Source of the DNA: an uncultured Veillonella sp.
GTDB taxonomy: Bacteria; Bacillota; Negativicutes; Veillonellales; Veillonellaceae
Assembly (NCBI RefSeq): GCF_934190855.1
Contig: NZ_CAKPTN010000103.1
Coordinates: 1 to 5,646, forward strand
Reading direction: 5' to 3'
DNA length: 5,646 nt
Notes under the pieces: generated by a model
The model's input: only the letters and a program-made list of their open reading frames with translations
Databases searched by the model: none
What the model was told of the DNA's origin: nothing
Translations under genes and position numbers: made by a program
Shown here: positions 1-5,410 of the stretch, in pieces
Layout of the letters: every line of letters starts with the position of its first letter
How positions within the stretch are numbered: position 1 is the stretch's first letter

Positions 1-44
1 GTAATATGACATTCTGTGCTTAATTCTGGGGTAATTTTAAGCTA

Positions 45-86
45 ATTGTACAATATTTGACGCATCTGATTATATTTGTTTATAAT
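45..86 (+). promoter_or_regulatory. Distal promoter (P1) with adjacent dyad upstream of the 193-1167 gene
   Basis: A sigma70-like promoter with -35 TTGACG at 57-62, an 18-bp spacer and a perfect -10 TATAAT at 81-86. Transcription would start near 93 and give a leader of about 100 bases. A perfect 10-bp palindrome, ATTGTACAAT (45-54), lies just upstream of the -35 box and could be a regulator site, although it is short enough to be chance. No coding sequence is evident in 1-56. Confidence 0.6.
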
Positions 87-108
87 TAAGAAAAAAATTT
101 ATATTTTA

Positions 109-137
109 TTTACAATTAACAGAATTTCATATATAAT
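109..137 (+). promoter_or_regulatory. Proximal promoter (P2) of the 193-1167 gene
   Basis: A second promoter has -35 TTTACA (109-114), a 17-bp spacer and a perfect -10 TATAAT (132-137). The predicted start is near 144, leaving a leader of about 50 bases before the ATG at 193. With the upstream TTGACG/TATAAT promoter it makes a tandem pair, which fits the highly expressed look of the gene. The region is AT-rich, so one of the two could be fortuitous; this one has the better spacing and the other the better -35. Confidence 0.55.
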
Positions 138-192
138 ACATGTTAGTATTTGTGTTATTTGTAAAAAATCATGTATTTAGGAGTGAATTATT

Positions 193-1167
193 ATGAACAA
201 AAAACATTTAGCGGCTGCTTTCGCAGTATTTGCAGCTACAACTATGTCCTTCTCCGCTTTCGCTGCATCCATCGATGCTAATGCACGCGCTTACGAACGC
301 GCTGCAGCAGAGCAATATACTTACGCAGCACCTCAAGCGGCTACACCAGCTTACCAATCTGGCTATGTAACAAGTGCACCACGCCCTGGTTACAAACCAT
401 TGCCAGCGGTTCCTTACACAGCAGGTGACATGGCTCAACAAATGCCTGTATCTAAAGAATTGGGCGATCCAGTCTTCGTAGCACCACAAACAACTGCTGT
501 AGGTCTTCAAATCATGGACCCTATCGCACCTAGCTACCAACCTGTATACCAAGAAACTGTAAACTCCGTAACAGCTAATGGCAACGGCAGTGCATACGTT
601 TCTCGTTACAAAACTAACCAATTGAACGCTTTCGACTTATTGTTGAACGGCAAAACTTACACTTATGACTTGCCTGCATACACTAATGGCTACCAAGTGA
701 AAACTGCTAGCACTTACAACCGTGCTGGTGACGGTGTAGCGAATGTATTCTCTACAAACGTAATCACTGAAGCAGTTGTAAACAACAACTCCTTGCGTAT
801 CACTGTTAACATGACTCAACCAACAGCTGTAGCAGCTGCTAAATTGCGTTCCATGCAACAAACTGGTCAAGTAGCAGGTGGTGAAGTAGCTGCATTGTTC
901 GCTTACAATGAAAGCTATGACGGTGTAAAACAAGCTGCTCATTATGATATCTTCAACAACGGCGGCCGTTACATCATCGTTAAATCCGGCGCTGTAACTG
1001 TACCAAATGGTGCACAACACCCTTACGCAACTGCATTGTTCGCAGTAACTGAAGACACTGTAGCTGCTGTAACAGTATCTGGCAACACTGCTGATGCTTA
1101 CGACTTAGTAAAAGGCACTGCATACGCAATTGCTCAATCCGCTAAGGTTGGCAACGCACGTCGCTAA
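193..1167 (+). CDS. Exported Ala/Tyr/Gln-rich protein of unknown function
   Basis: This 324-residue protein is not one I can assign to a named family. It has a clear Sec signal peptide: basic MNKK, a hydrophobic stretch over residues 6-20, and an AFA|AS signal peptidase I site after residue 24. There is no lipobox Cys. Residues about 25-120 are low complexity, rich in Ala, Tyr, Gln and Pro, and include a PRPGYKPL motif at 63-70. Residues about 120-324 look like a folded, beta-rich, Asn/Thr/Val-rich domain. The whole protein lacks Cys and Trp. No transmembrane anchor, LPXTG or S-layer-homology motif is visible, so a periplasmic or outer-surface location is inferred. The start is supported by AGGAG at 179-183, nine bases before ATG. 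Tandem promoters, a strong terminator and a narrow choice of codons suggest high expression. It appears monocistronic. The long opposite-strand frames within it are Cys-rich artefacts of its codon bias. Confidence 0.85.
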   Translation: MNKKHLAAAFAVFAATTMSFSAFAASIDANARAYERAAAEQYTYAAPQAATPAYQSGYVTSAPRPGYKPLPAVPYTAGDMAQQMPVSKELGDPVFVAPQTTAVGLQIMDPIAPSYQPVYQETVNSVTANGNGSAYVSRYKTNQLNAFDLLLNGKTYTYDLPAYTNGYQVKTASTYNRAGDGVANVFSTNVITEAVVNNNSLRITVNMTQPTAVAAAKLRSMQQTGQVAGGEVAALFAYNESYDGVKQAAHYDIFNNGGRYIIVKSGAVTVPNGAQHPYATALFAVTEDTVAAVTVSGNTADAYDLVKGTAYAIAQSAKVGNARR

Positions 1168-1200
1168 TTCTAACTACTAATTCGTTACGAATTTAATTAT

Positions 1201-1219
1201 ACTTGTGAAAGCCACAAGT
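1201..1219 (+). other. Small hairpin between stop codon and terminator
   Basis: ACTTGTG (1201-1207) pairs with CACAAGT (1213-1219) around a five-base loop. It lies in the 3' untranslated stretch of the 193-1167 transcript, before the main terminator. It is followed by TTTTCAC, which could alternatively pair with GTGAAA inside the hairpin. It may simply be a 3'-end stabilising stem. Confidence 0.4.
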
Positions 1220-1246
1220 TTTCACACAAAAAGACTATAAATCACT

Positions 1247-1284
1247 AACAGCCCTAATGAGGTACCTCATTAGGGCTGTTTTTT
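1247..1284 (+). terminator. Rho-independent terminator of the 193-1167 gene
   Basis: Bases 1247-1280 form a perfect 34-bp palindrome (AACAGCCCTAATGAG, centre GTAC, then its complement), and the T run continues to 1284. The stem is GC-rich at its base (AGCCC/GGGCT), as in a strong intrinsic terminator. On the minus strand the palindrome is preceded by A's and not followed by T's, so it should mainly stop rightward transcription. The facing hydrolase gene may use the same hairpin only weakly. Confidence 0.92.
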
Positions 1285-1286
1285 GT

Positions 1287-1382
1287 CTACAAGCTTATAA
1301 GAATATATAAAAGCTGATAAGAGTCTTTAAGCCTCGTAAGAACCTCTAACACAGGTAACCATCTATAAGCTCTTATAAAATT
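1287..1382 (-). repeat. In-frame duplicated tail beyond the hydrolase stop codon
   Basis: After the TAA of the SGNH hydrolase (1383-1385) the same reading frame stays open for 31 more codons, to TAG at 1287-1289. It contains the peptide LEVLTRL, matching LEVFTRL at the true C-terminus, and the DNA matches over TTAGAGGTT.TTAC. This looks like a decayed partial duplication of the gene's 3' end, or a family of short AT-rich repeats built on (C/G)TTATAAG-like words that the gene has run into. No separate gene is supported. Translation past TAA is not expected. Confidence 0.5.
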
Positions 1383-1931
1383 TTATAGACGTGTAAAAAC
1401 CTCTAATGCTTTGTAAGCCATCAGACGATAGCCTAGCTCGTTAGGATGTACCTCTCCGGCAAAGACGATTTGTCCGATTTGATCTGCCTCAAACAAGGTA
1501 GTATAGAAATCAATGACCTTAATATCATGAGCCTCTGCGTATGCTTTTAGCTGTTCATTAACCTCTCTCACGACGAGGTCTAGGCCATCCATATCGCTGT
1601 CGATTTGTGTTTCTAAACCGATTATGACCTCCCCCTTTGTGCTAGCTAATTCAATGGCTTTCACCAAGGTCTTGAACACATATGCACTATCTCGACCTTG
1701 TAAGATATCGTTGGTACCACACATCAAGAAGATGTGGCGCGTTGGATCAGATACAGCAGTAACCGCCCAGTTTTCAATATTGTAAATCATGGCTTGTACT
1801 GAGCAGCCATCCACCCCATAATTCGTAAAGTTTACACCCTCAATAGAGGCATCGCAGATTTCAACCCACCCACGCCCATAAGGCACATCGTAACCGCGCG
1901 TAATGCTGTCGCCAAAACAGATGATTTCCAT
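1383..1931 (-). CDS. SGNH/GDSL-family hydrolase (putative esterase/lipase)
   Basis: A small single-domain serine hydrolase of the SGNH/GDSL type, whose members cleave ester or acetyl groups from lipids, carbohydrates or thioesters. The substrate cannot be told from this sequence. Numbered from the Met at 1931 (182 residues, normal for the fold), block I is GDSIT at 7-11 with nucleophile Ser9. Block II is NYG at 37-39 with oxyanion Gly39, block III is GTND at 72-75 with oxyanion Asn74, and block V is HPNE with His162. The usual Asp three residues before that His is Gly159, followed by Glu160. There is no signal peptide, so it should be cytoplasmic. I prefer the ATG at 1931 to the one at 1937: the Shine-Dalgarno site is seven bases from the former and one base from the latter, and MEIICFGDSIT is the typical family N-terminus. 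It is transcribed towards the 193-1167 gene and divergently from 2075-2869. No partner gene suggests a pathway. Confidence 0.88.
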   Translation of the reverse strand: MEIICFGDSITRGYDVPYGRGWVEICDASIEGVNFTNYGVDGCSVQAMIYNIENWAVTAVSDPTRHIFLMCGTNDILQGRDSAYVFKTLVKAIELASTKGEVIIGLETQIDSDMDGLDLVVREVNEQLKAYAEAHDIKVIDFYTTLFEADQIGQIVFAGEVHPNELGYRLMAYKALEVFTRL

Positions 1932-1938
1932 ATTCATC

Positions 1939-1944
1939 CCTCCT
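1939..1944 (-). promoter_or_regulatory. Ribosome binding site deciding the hydrolase start
   Basis: A full AGGAGG (minus strand, 1944-1939) lies one base before the ATG at 1937 and seven bases before the ATG at 1931. The spacing favours 1931 as the initiator, which shortens the longest reading frame by two codons. Confidence 0.75.
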
Positions 1945-2021
1945 GTAACTATGCATTAATCATATAATAAAAGAACATTATACACAATATACATATTATA
2001 GCATTTTATATGCACTCTTCA

Positions 2022-2050
2022 TGGAATTAAACCTATGACTATGGTATACT
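2022..2050 (+). promoter_or_regulatory. Extended -10 promoter of the 2075-2869 gene
   Basis: The -10 is TATACT at 2045-2050, preceded by TGG, giving the extended -10 arrangement TGnTATACT. The -35 at the right distance is poor (TGGAAT, 2022-2027), as is common when an extended -10 is present. The start would fall near 2057, about 18 bases before the ATG. The rest of the 1938-2074 divergent spacer has several TATAAT-like words on the minus strand that could serve the hydrolase, but none has a convincing -35. Confidence 0.55.
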
Positions 2051-2074
2051 ATTTCCACATAAGAGAGGTCAACG

Positions 2075-2869
2075 ATGAAAAAACTATATCCCTTTTTAGT
2101 GATTGCTCTGGCGAGTTTGCAAACAGCTAGTGCTATTTCACAATACGAATTAGAAAACAAACCTACCCAATTTCAAGTGGCTTATAACAGCCCTGTAGAG
2201 ACTGTGTATATCGACTTGAGTACCATCAATTTAGTACAAGCAGGACCGACATATAATACATTACATGCTCGTACCATTAGTCTATATAAGCAACAAAATA
2301 TCATTGCGGACTATATGACTAATTATACATACCATCGCGGTAACACATCTAAAGATATTTACCTTATGGACTGGCATGTAGCGCCTGCTAAATTCTACCA
2401 AGTCAATGGTGCCCCTATTGGAATGGCTGACAATCACCGCTCCGTTTTATCTACAGGTGCTCGCGTAGCTCCGAAAGGATCTGCCGTCGCTGAAATCGGT
2501 CAGTTTATCTTGCACAATGCGCTAGAAATGGAGCGAATTACCTATACCTTCACGAACCCTTATGTGCCACCACGCCCATATAAGCCTATGAACAGCCCTG
2601 CTCCTACTGCAGAGAAACCACTATTTGGTGTTCAACCGCCTGAAGGGGTATATAAACCGCTAAATCAGCTAGAATCGCCATATGCCTATCATCAACCGCG
2701 CTTAGCGCCATCTAAACTAGGTGTCTACGGGCCAGTTCCTCCACCACCTCCTCTAGGACCACGCCCTGATTGGGCATTAGATATTCAAAATCAAGACTTA
2801 CCTGATCCGAACACACCTATGAGCCAATGGGGTCCGCAACCAGATTATACTGCACCACCTAGACCATAG
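2075..2869 (+). CDS. Exported protein with proline-rich C-terminal tail, unknown function
   Basis: A 264-residue protein I cannot assign to a named family. A Sec signal peptide is clear: MKK, a hydrophobic core over residues 4-16, and a TASA|IS cleavage site after residue 20. Residues about 35-160 form a probable beta-rich domain beginning VETVYIDLSTI. That opening loosely recalls domains of exported Negativicutes proteins and of Adhesin_E-like proteins, from memory only. Residues about 161-264 are proline-rich, with PPRPYKP at 165-171, GVYKPL at 191-196, PPPPP at 222-226 and a PPRP end, suggesting an extended tail that could span or contact the envelope. No Cys and no membrane anchor are visible. 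AGAGG at 2064-2068, six bases before ATG, supports the start. The gene has its own promoter and terminator. The YKP motif with PRP beside it also occurs in the exported protein at 193-1167, so the two may share a cellular location or partner; that is inference. Confidence 0.82.
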   Translation: MKKLYPFLVIALASLQTASAISQYELENKPTQFQVAYNSPVETVYIDLSTINLVQAGPTYNTLHARTISLYKQQNIIADYMTNYTYHRGNTSKDIYLMDWHVAPAKFYQVNGAPIGMADNHRSVLSTGARVAPKGSAVAEIGQFILHNALEMERITYTFTNPYVPPRPYKPMNSPAPTAEKPLFGVQPPEGVYKPLNQLESPYAYHQPRLAPSKLGVYGPVPPPPPLGPRPDWALDIQNQDLPDPNTPMSQWGPQPDYTAPPRP

Positions 2870-2886
2870 ATATTAGTACTAAGGCT

Positions 2887-2918
2887 TAAGTGATTCCTCT
2901 AATGCTGATAATCACTTA
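2887..2918 (+). other. Hairpin with an alternative pairing in the 3' untranslated region
   Basis: TAAGTGATT (2887-2895) pairs perfectly with AATCACTTA (2910-2918). The 3' arm can also pair with TACTAAG just after the stop codon, because TAAG is duplicated on the 5' side. It precedes the main terminator and has no T tract, so it is probably a 3'-end protective stem. Confidence 0.4.
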
Positions 2919-2938
2919 GTACAAGTTAATTTGCCAAC

Positions 2939-2985
2939 AAAAAGACTGAACTACCCTCCATTTGGAGAACTAGTTCAGTCTTTTT
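2939..2985. terminator. Bidirectional intrinsic terminator between the proline-rich gene and the transporter
   Basis: AAAAAGACTGAACTA (2939-2953) is the exact complement of TAGTTCAGTCTTTTT (2971-2985), giving a 15-bp stem. The loop contains a smaller CTCC/GGAG stem. The T run on the right serves the + transcript and the A run on the left gives a T run on the minus strand, so it should stop both the 2075-2869 transcript and leftward transcription from the transporter. Confidence 0.92.
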
Positions 2986-3031
2986 ATTTCATATTCTAAT
3001 GATTCTTATGCCCATTGCATGTACTCTTATA

Positions 3032-3118
3032 ACATAAAAAGTGGAATCTTGCTTTCATATTATTAAAAGTAAACTCTACACTTTCACATTGATAAAAGCA
3101 GAAACTATACTTTCACAT
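3032..3118. repeat. Three imperfect 29-bp tandem repeats at the transporter's 3' end
   Basis: Units at 3032-3060, 3061-3089 and 3090-3118 share an AAAAG core early in the unit and end in CTTTCA(C/T)AT. The second and third are closest to each other; the first needs a one-base indel to align. The third ends on the first base of the transporter's stop codon. Read on the minus strand, each carries a short GAAAG...CTTTT pairing potential, like a very weak terminator. The function is unknown. Confidence 0.55.
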
Positions 3119-4344
3119 TATTTAAGACGAATGAAGAACAATGCACATGCACCGATTACAGGCGCAATAGCGATGGACATCAAGGACATTTGGTAGCTGC
3201 CCGTCATAACGAGGACATTGCCCAAGAGAAGTGGCGCCAAGAGAGCACCGATTTGGTTGAACAAGTTTACGAAGCCCGCTGTAGTACCGCGCAAATGAGG
3301 TGCTGCAGATTGAACTACGAGAGCATTCGTCAAGGCACTGTGCATGAAAGCACCAATACCGAGAATTGGACCTGTAATGAAGAGCATATTCGGATTGGAT
3401 GTGCTAGCGAATAAGATCAAGGCTGGACCAAATAGGAACATAACGAGCGCCGCCAAGTGGTTTTTCTTGATTGGTAAAATATCGGATAAGATACCAATGG
3501 TTGGTTTTGCAATAAGTGCGGCCGTACCGAACACACTCATAACTTGACCTGCGTAGATAGCAGTGACGCCTAATTGTTTTACCATGTACAAGTTCGCCCA
3601 TTGCGTTACACCCCAAGTCGTACCTGTTGCAAAGAAACCAGCGATGGCTAAACAACGAATATTGCGGTTTGAAAGGATGTGCTTCAAGTTCTCTTTCAAG
3701 GACGTTTGACCTACACCGAGCTTAGCAGCCGCTTCGGAAGCCTCTGCTTCGCGTTGTGCCATGATTTCAGCACTTGGCTTACGCACCGTGAAGTAACATA
3801 ATACGAGTACCGCTAACGGCAAGATGGCTGTAGCAAGGAACGCTGTTTGCCAACCGTAATGAGTGGCAACATATGGTGCGTAAAGGTTTACAGTCGTAAT
3901 ACCAAAGGATGTACAGCTCATGAAGATACCTACAGCCGCACCACGTTGGTTAGGCCCAAAGTGATCGCCGATAGCACTCAAACAGGATGCTTGTACAGGA
4001 CCAGACATAACACCTAATAAAAAGCGTAAGCCCCAAGCCATGTTGTAGTCTGTGATGGTACTCATAAGCGCCGTTACAGCAGCCATACCAATTAAGCTAA
4101 ATAAGATCGTACGTCTATAACCAATTTTGTCGGCTAAGATACCACCTGGCAATACTGTTAAAGCATAGCCAAAATAAAAGGCCGAAATATGCTGTGCCCC
4201 CATTTTTGCGGTAAAGTGCAAAGCCTCGTTGAGGATCGGCATAACAGAAGACCAAGATAAGCGCATTACGAAACTCAACAAGAACGTGAGCCATACGCTA
4301 AGGAGAATTAAAATCTGAGTTCGTGAGAAACTAAGTCGATTCAT
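3118..4344 (-). CDS. Major facilitator superfamily (MFS) transporter
   Basis: A 408-residue inner-membrane secondary transporter with the typical 12-helix layout: six helices between about 10 and 187, a charged Ala/Glu-rich cytoplasmic loop at about 188-228, and six more helices to the end. MFS motif A between helices 2 and 3 is well preserved as GGILADKIGYRRT (67-79), and the helix 4 Arg is present (R107 in GLRFLLGV). Overall look and length are closest to the anion:cation symporter or nitrate/nitrite-porter-like branches, which carry organic anions and sugar acids. The substrate cannot be read from the sequence. The start is firm: AAAGGAG lies five bases before ATG at 4344, and translation begins MNRLSFSRTQ. 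The protein ends FFIRLK, a normal short tail. It stands alone with its own promoter. No enzyme gene adjoins it to hint at the substrate, and the small hydrolase downstream is separated by a whole gene and a terminator. Confidence 0.92.
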   Translation of the reverse strand: MNRLSFSRTQILILLSVWLTFLLSFVMRLSWSSVMPILNEALHFTAKMGAQHISAFYFGYALTVLPGGILADKIGYRRTILFSLIGMAAVTALMSTITDYNMAWGLRFLLGVMSGPVQASCLSAIGDHFGPNQRGAAVGIFMSCTSFGITTVNLYAPYVATHYGWQTAFLATAILPLAVLVLCYFTVRKPSAEIMAQREAEASEAAAKLGVGQTSLKENLKHILSNRNIRCLAIAGFFATGTTWGVTQWANLYMVKQLGVTAIYAGQVMSVFGTAALIAKPTIGILSDILPIKKNHLAALVMFLFGPALILFASTSNPNMLFITGPILGIGAFMHSALTNALVVQSAAPHLRGTTAGFVNLFNQIGALLAPLLLGNVLVMTGSYQMSLMSIAIAPVIGACALFFIRLK

Positions 4345-4381
4345 ACGAGCTCCTTTCTACAGAATAAAAACATATAAAGTA

Positions 4382-4411
4382 ATCATACTATAAATAGAAA
4401 TAATTTTTCAA
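4382..4411 (-). promoter_or_regulatory. Probable promoter of the MFS transporter
   Basis: On the minus strand, TTGAAA (4411-4406) and TATGAT (4387-4382) are separated by 18 bases. The start site would be near 4375, about 30 bases before the ATG, and the Shine-Dalgarno site AAAGGAG follows. The stretch is AT-rich, so alternatives such as TATAGT exist at worse spacing. Confidence 0.45.
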
Positions 4412-4433
4412 ATACAAAGCATGAAGGATAACA

Positions 4434-4470
4434 TAAAAAAGAACCCTCCATCGATTAGATAAAGAGTTCT
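4434..4470 (-). terminator. Intrinsic terminator closing the right-hand gene array
   Basis: On the minus strand AGAACTCT (4470-4463) pairs with AGGGTTCT (4447-4440) with one G-T wobble and a 15-base loop, followed directly by a run of T's to 4435. It lies just before the transporter promoter, so it separates transcription of the toxin/immunity array from that of the transporter. Confidence 0.75.
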
Positions 4471-4611
4471 CTATAGTAATATACAAGGCACGGGCTCCAA
4501 TTGCCTTACCAAGTATATCAATAAATCAAAAGAAACGAGCAACAGGCAACAAATGGCCCAACCAATCTCTAAAGATTTATAGTATACAAACAGTATAACA
4601 TGGGTGCGAGA
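4471..4611 (-). other. Start-less hydrophobic reading frame next to the terminator
   Basis: A 46-codon stop-to-stop frame runs from 4611 to a TAG at 4471-4473 that touches the base of the terminator stem. It encodes a plausible single membrane helix, GWAICCLLLVSFDLLIYLV, followed by RQLEPVPC. No ATG, GTG or TTG lies early in the frame and there is no Shine-Dalgarno site, so a gene is not established. It could be the 3' remnant of a small membrane protein or a chance frame within a non-coding transcript. On the + strand AAGGCA...TGCCTT (4484-4506) makes a small stem. Nothing else recognisable lies in 4471-4633. Confidence 0.25.
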
Positions 4612-4633
4612 TTAAAGATATATATATAGCCCT

Positions 4634-4801
4634 CTAGGCATAACTGATATGTACCCATTTTCCTGGACACATATCAGGATATGCGTTCTTATAAACCCAC
4701 TCCTCTTTTTTCAAACGACCCCAAGCGGTATATTCGCCGTAACATACCTGTGTATTTGAAAGTTCATGCAGGCTACGGCTTGCTTGGTGGCGTCTGAATT
4801 T
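4634..4801 (-). pseudogene. C-terminal fragment of an unknown protein (array remnant)
   Basis: A stop-to-stop frame of 55 codons ending TAG at 4634-4636. Its product reads like a genuine protein end, with LHELSNTQVCYGEYTAW, then RLKKEEWVYKNAYPDMC and GKWVHISYA, including three Trp, two Cys and natural codon choice. There is no usable start: the only in-frame Met is 13 residues from the end. Just upstream, in the next frame, DKNSDATKQAVACMN also looks coding, so a frameshift near 4755-4775 may have broken a longer gene. It follows the immunity-like gene by 51 bases on the same strand and is best read as a decayed toxin or immunity piece of the array. I do not recognise the family. The + strand frame from ATG 4681 (38 codons) is its shadow. 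Confidence 0.5.
4644..4677. repeat. Perfect 9-bp inverted repeat at the end of the fragment
   Basis: CTGATATGT (4644-4652) and ACATATCAG (4669-4677) are exact complements separated by 16 bases. The pair lies over the last codons of the fragment at 4634-4801 and has no T tract. It may be a recombination scar or chance. Confidence 0.4.
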
Positions 4802-4852
4802 TTATCTTACAGGATATTGCCGCTGGGTCGGCTGATATTACATGTCAAATAA

Positions 4853-5146
4853 TCATATTCTTGGATATATAACTGTGTATTGATCTTCTAACTCCAACTT
4901 TAGTTTCTTAAATAATTTTTCACCTTCGTATTTAAAAATATTTTCTTTCTCTATATTTTCAAATCCAGAGTTTAGAGGTTCATCTATATTTAAGGTTTTA
5001 TCATATTTATTTGCCCACCCCAACAATTCTTCAGCAAGAGACTTAGATATTGGTAAAGAATATGGATCTATATTTCCAAAATTATCATCATCCATACCCC
5101 ATATGGGAAAACAGCCATATTCAGGCATTAATTTAATTTTTTTCAT
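4853..5146 (-). CDS. Immunity-like protein of a polymorphic-toxin module
   Basis: A 97-residue soluble acidic protein: MKKIKLMPEYGCFPIW (1-16), then GNIDPYSLPIS (24-34), GWANKYDKTLNIDEP (43-57), SGF (60-62), and a Lys/Glu-rich helix to TVIYPRI. This pattern (PxYGCxPxW, GNIDPxxLPxS, WAxxYDxTLN, SGF) matches, from memory, a widespread small cytoplasmic family often found beside secreted or contact-dependent toxins. I cannot give its family number. Position supports an immunity role: it starts nine bases after the stop of the toxin-tip frame at 5156-5410, and its AGGA ribosome site overlaps that stop codon, so the two look translationally linked. The expected job is to bind and neutralise that toxin in the cytoplasm. 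It is intact at both ends. It is visibly richer in A and T than the transporter and exported-protein genes, as expected of horizontally exchanged modules. A free-standing regulatory or unrelated function cannot be excluded. Confidence 0.72.
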   Translation of the reverse strand: MKKIKLMPEYGCFPIWGMDDDNFGNIDPYSLPISKSLAEELLGWANKYDKTLNIDEPLNSGFENIEKENIFKYEGEKLFKKLKLELEDQYTVIYPRI

Positions 5147-5155
5147 TTTATCGTC

Positions 5156-5410
5156 CTATCTTATTACTCTACCTGCCGGATTTGCACCGACAATAAACCC
5201 GTTACTTCCAGTAGTAACCGCGATACGGCTTTTCTGCCCGTTTACCATTACTTCATAAATAGGCCTTCCCATATCTTTTCCTTGATGACCAACAATTTTT
5301 CCTTTTGTTACTGCATCCATTACGACAGAGGGTACTTGTTCCCTAGATACCCCTATACGAGCAAAATCATCAGGACTAAATTTTACTCCTTTAGTGTTTG
5401 TTTCAATATC
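5156..5410 (-). CDS. Orphan toxin-tip-like domain without a start codon
   Basis: An 84-codon frame open from just after a TGA (5411-5413) to TAG at 5156-5158. Its product has a compact alpha/beta look: GVKFSPDDFARIGV (8-21), SREQVPSVVMDAVTKGKIV (22-40), HQGKDMGRPIYEVMVNG (42-58), then two strand-like pieces SRIAVTTGSNGFIVGANPAGR. The order helix, helix, then strands ending in a G(F)IV.A.P segment resembles small RNase-like toxin tips of the BECR/DUF4258 kind found at the ends of CdiA, Rhs and hemagglutinin proteins. This is a resemblance from memory, not a search result. The first in-frame ATG is at residue 31, too late for the domain, and the AAGGAG at 5386-5391 has no in-frame start after it. 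That is typical of orphan toxin tips that become active only after recombination onto a full-length toxin gene. The immunity-like gene follows nine bases later. Confidence 0.55.
   Translation of the reverse strand, partial: DIETNTKGVKFSPDDFARIGVSREQVPSVVMDAVTKGKIVGHQGKDMGRPIYEVMVNGQKSRIAVTTGSNGFIVGANPAGRVIR

Noticed and set aside
208..1020. Two long minus-strand open frames (137 and 127 codons) opposite the exported-protein gene
   Set aside because: Both are rich in Cys, Ser and Tyr with no domain sense, have no ribosome site, and mirror the codon bias of the real gene on the + strand.
3032..3118. CRISPR-like array
   Set aside because: The three units are contiguous and diverged, with no unique spacers between constant repeats.
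3190..3655. Overlapping + and - open frames inside the transporter gene
   Set aside because: They lie fully within the MFS coding region in other frames. The MFS frame has clear helices and motif A, while these do not resemble any protein.
4471..4633. tRNA or riboswitch in the spacer
   Set aside because: Only a six-base-pair stem is evident. No cloverleaf, CCA end or recognised aptamer motif could be found.
4651..4670. TGTCCAGGAAAATGGGTACA on the minus strand as a possible insertion-sequence end
   Set aside because: It recalls terminal repeats of IS3-like elements, but no matching second end or transposase piece is in the window, and the bases fit the coding sense of the fragment's CPGKWVH segment.
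4681..4797. 38-codon + strand frame beginning with ATG at 4681
   Set aside because: The ribosome-site-like AGG is far too close to the ATG, and the frame is antisense to the better minus-strand fragment.
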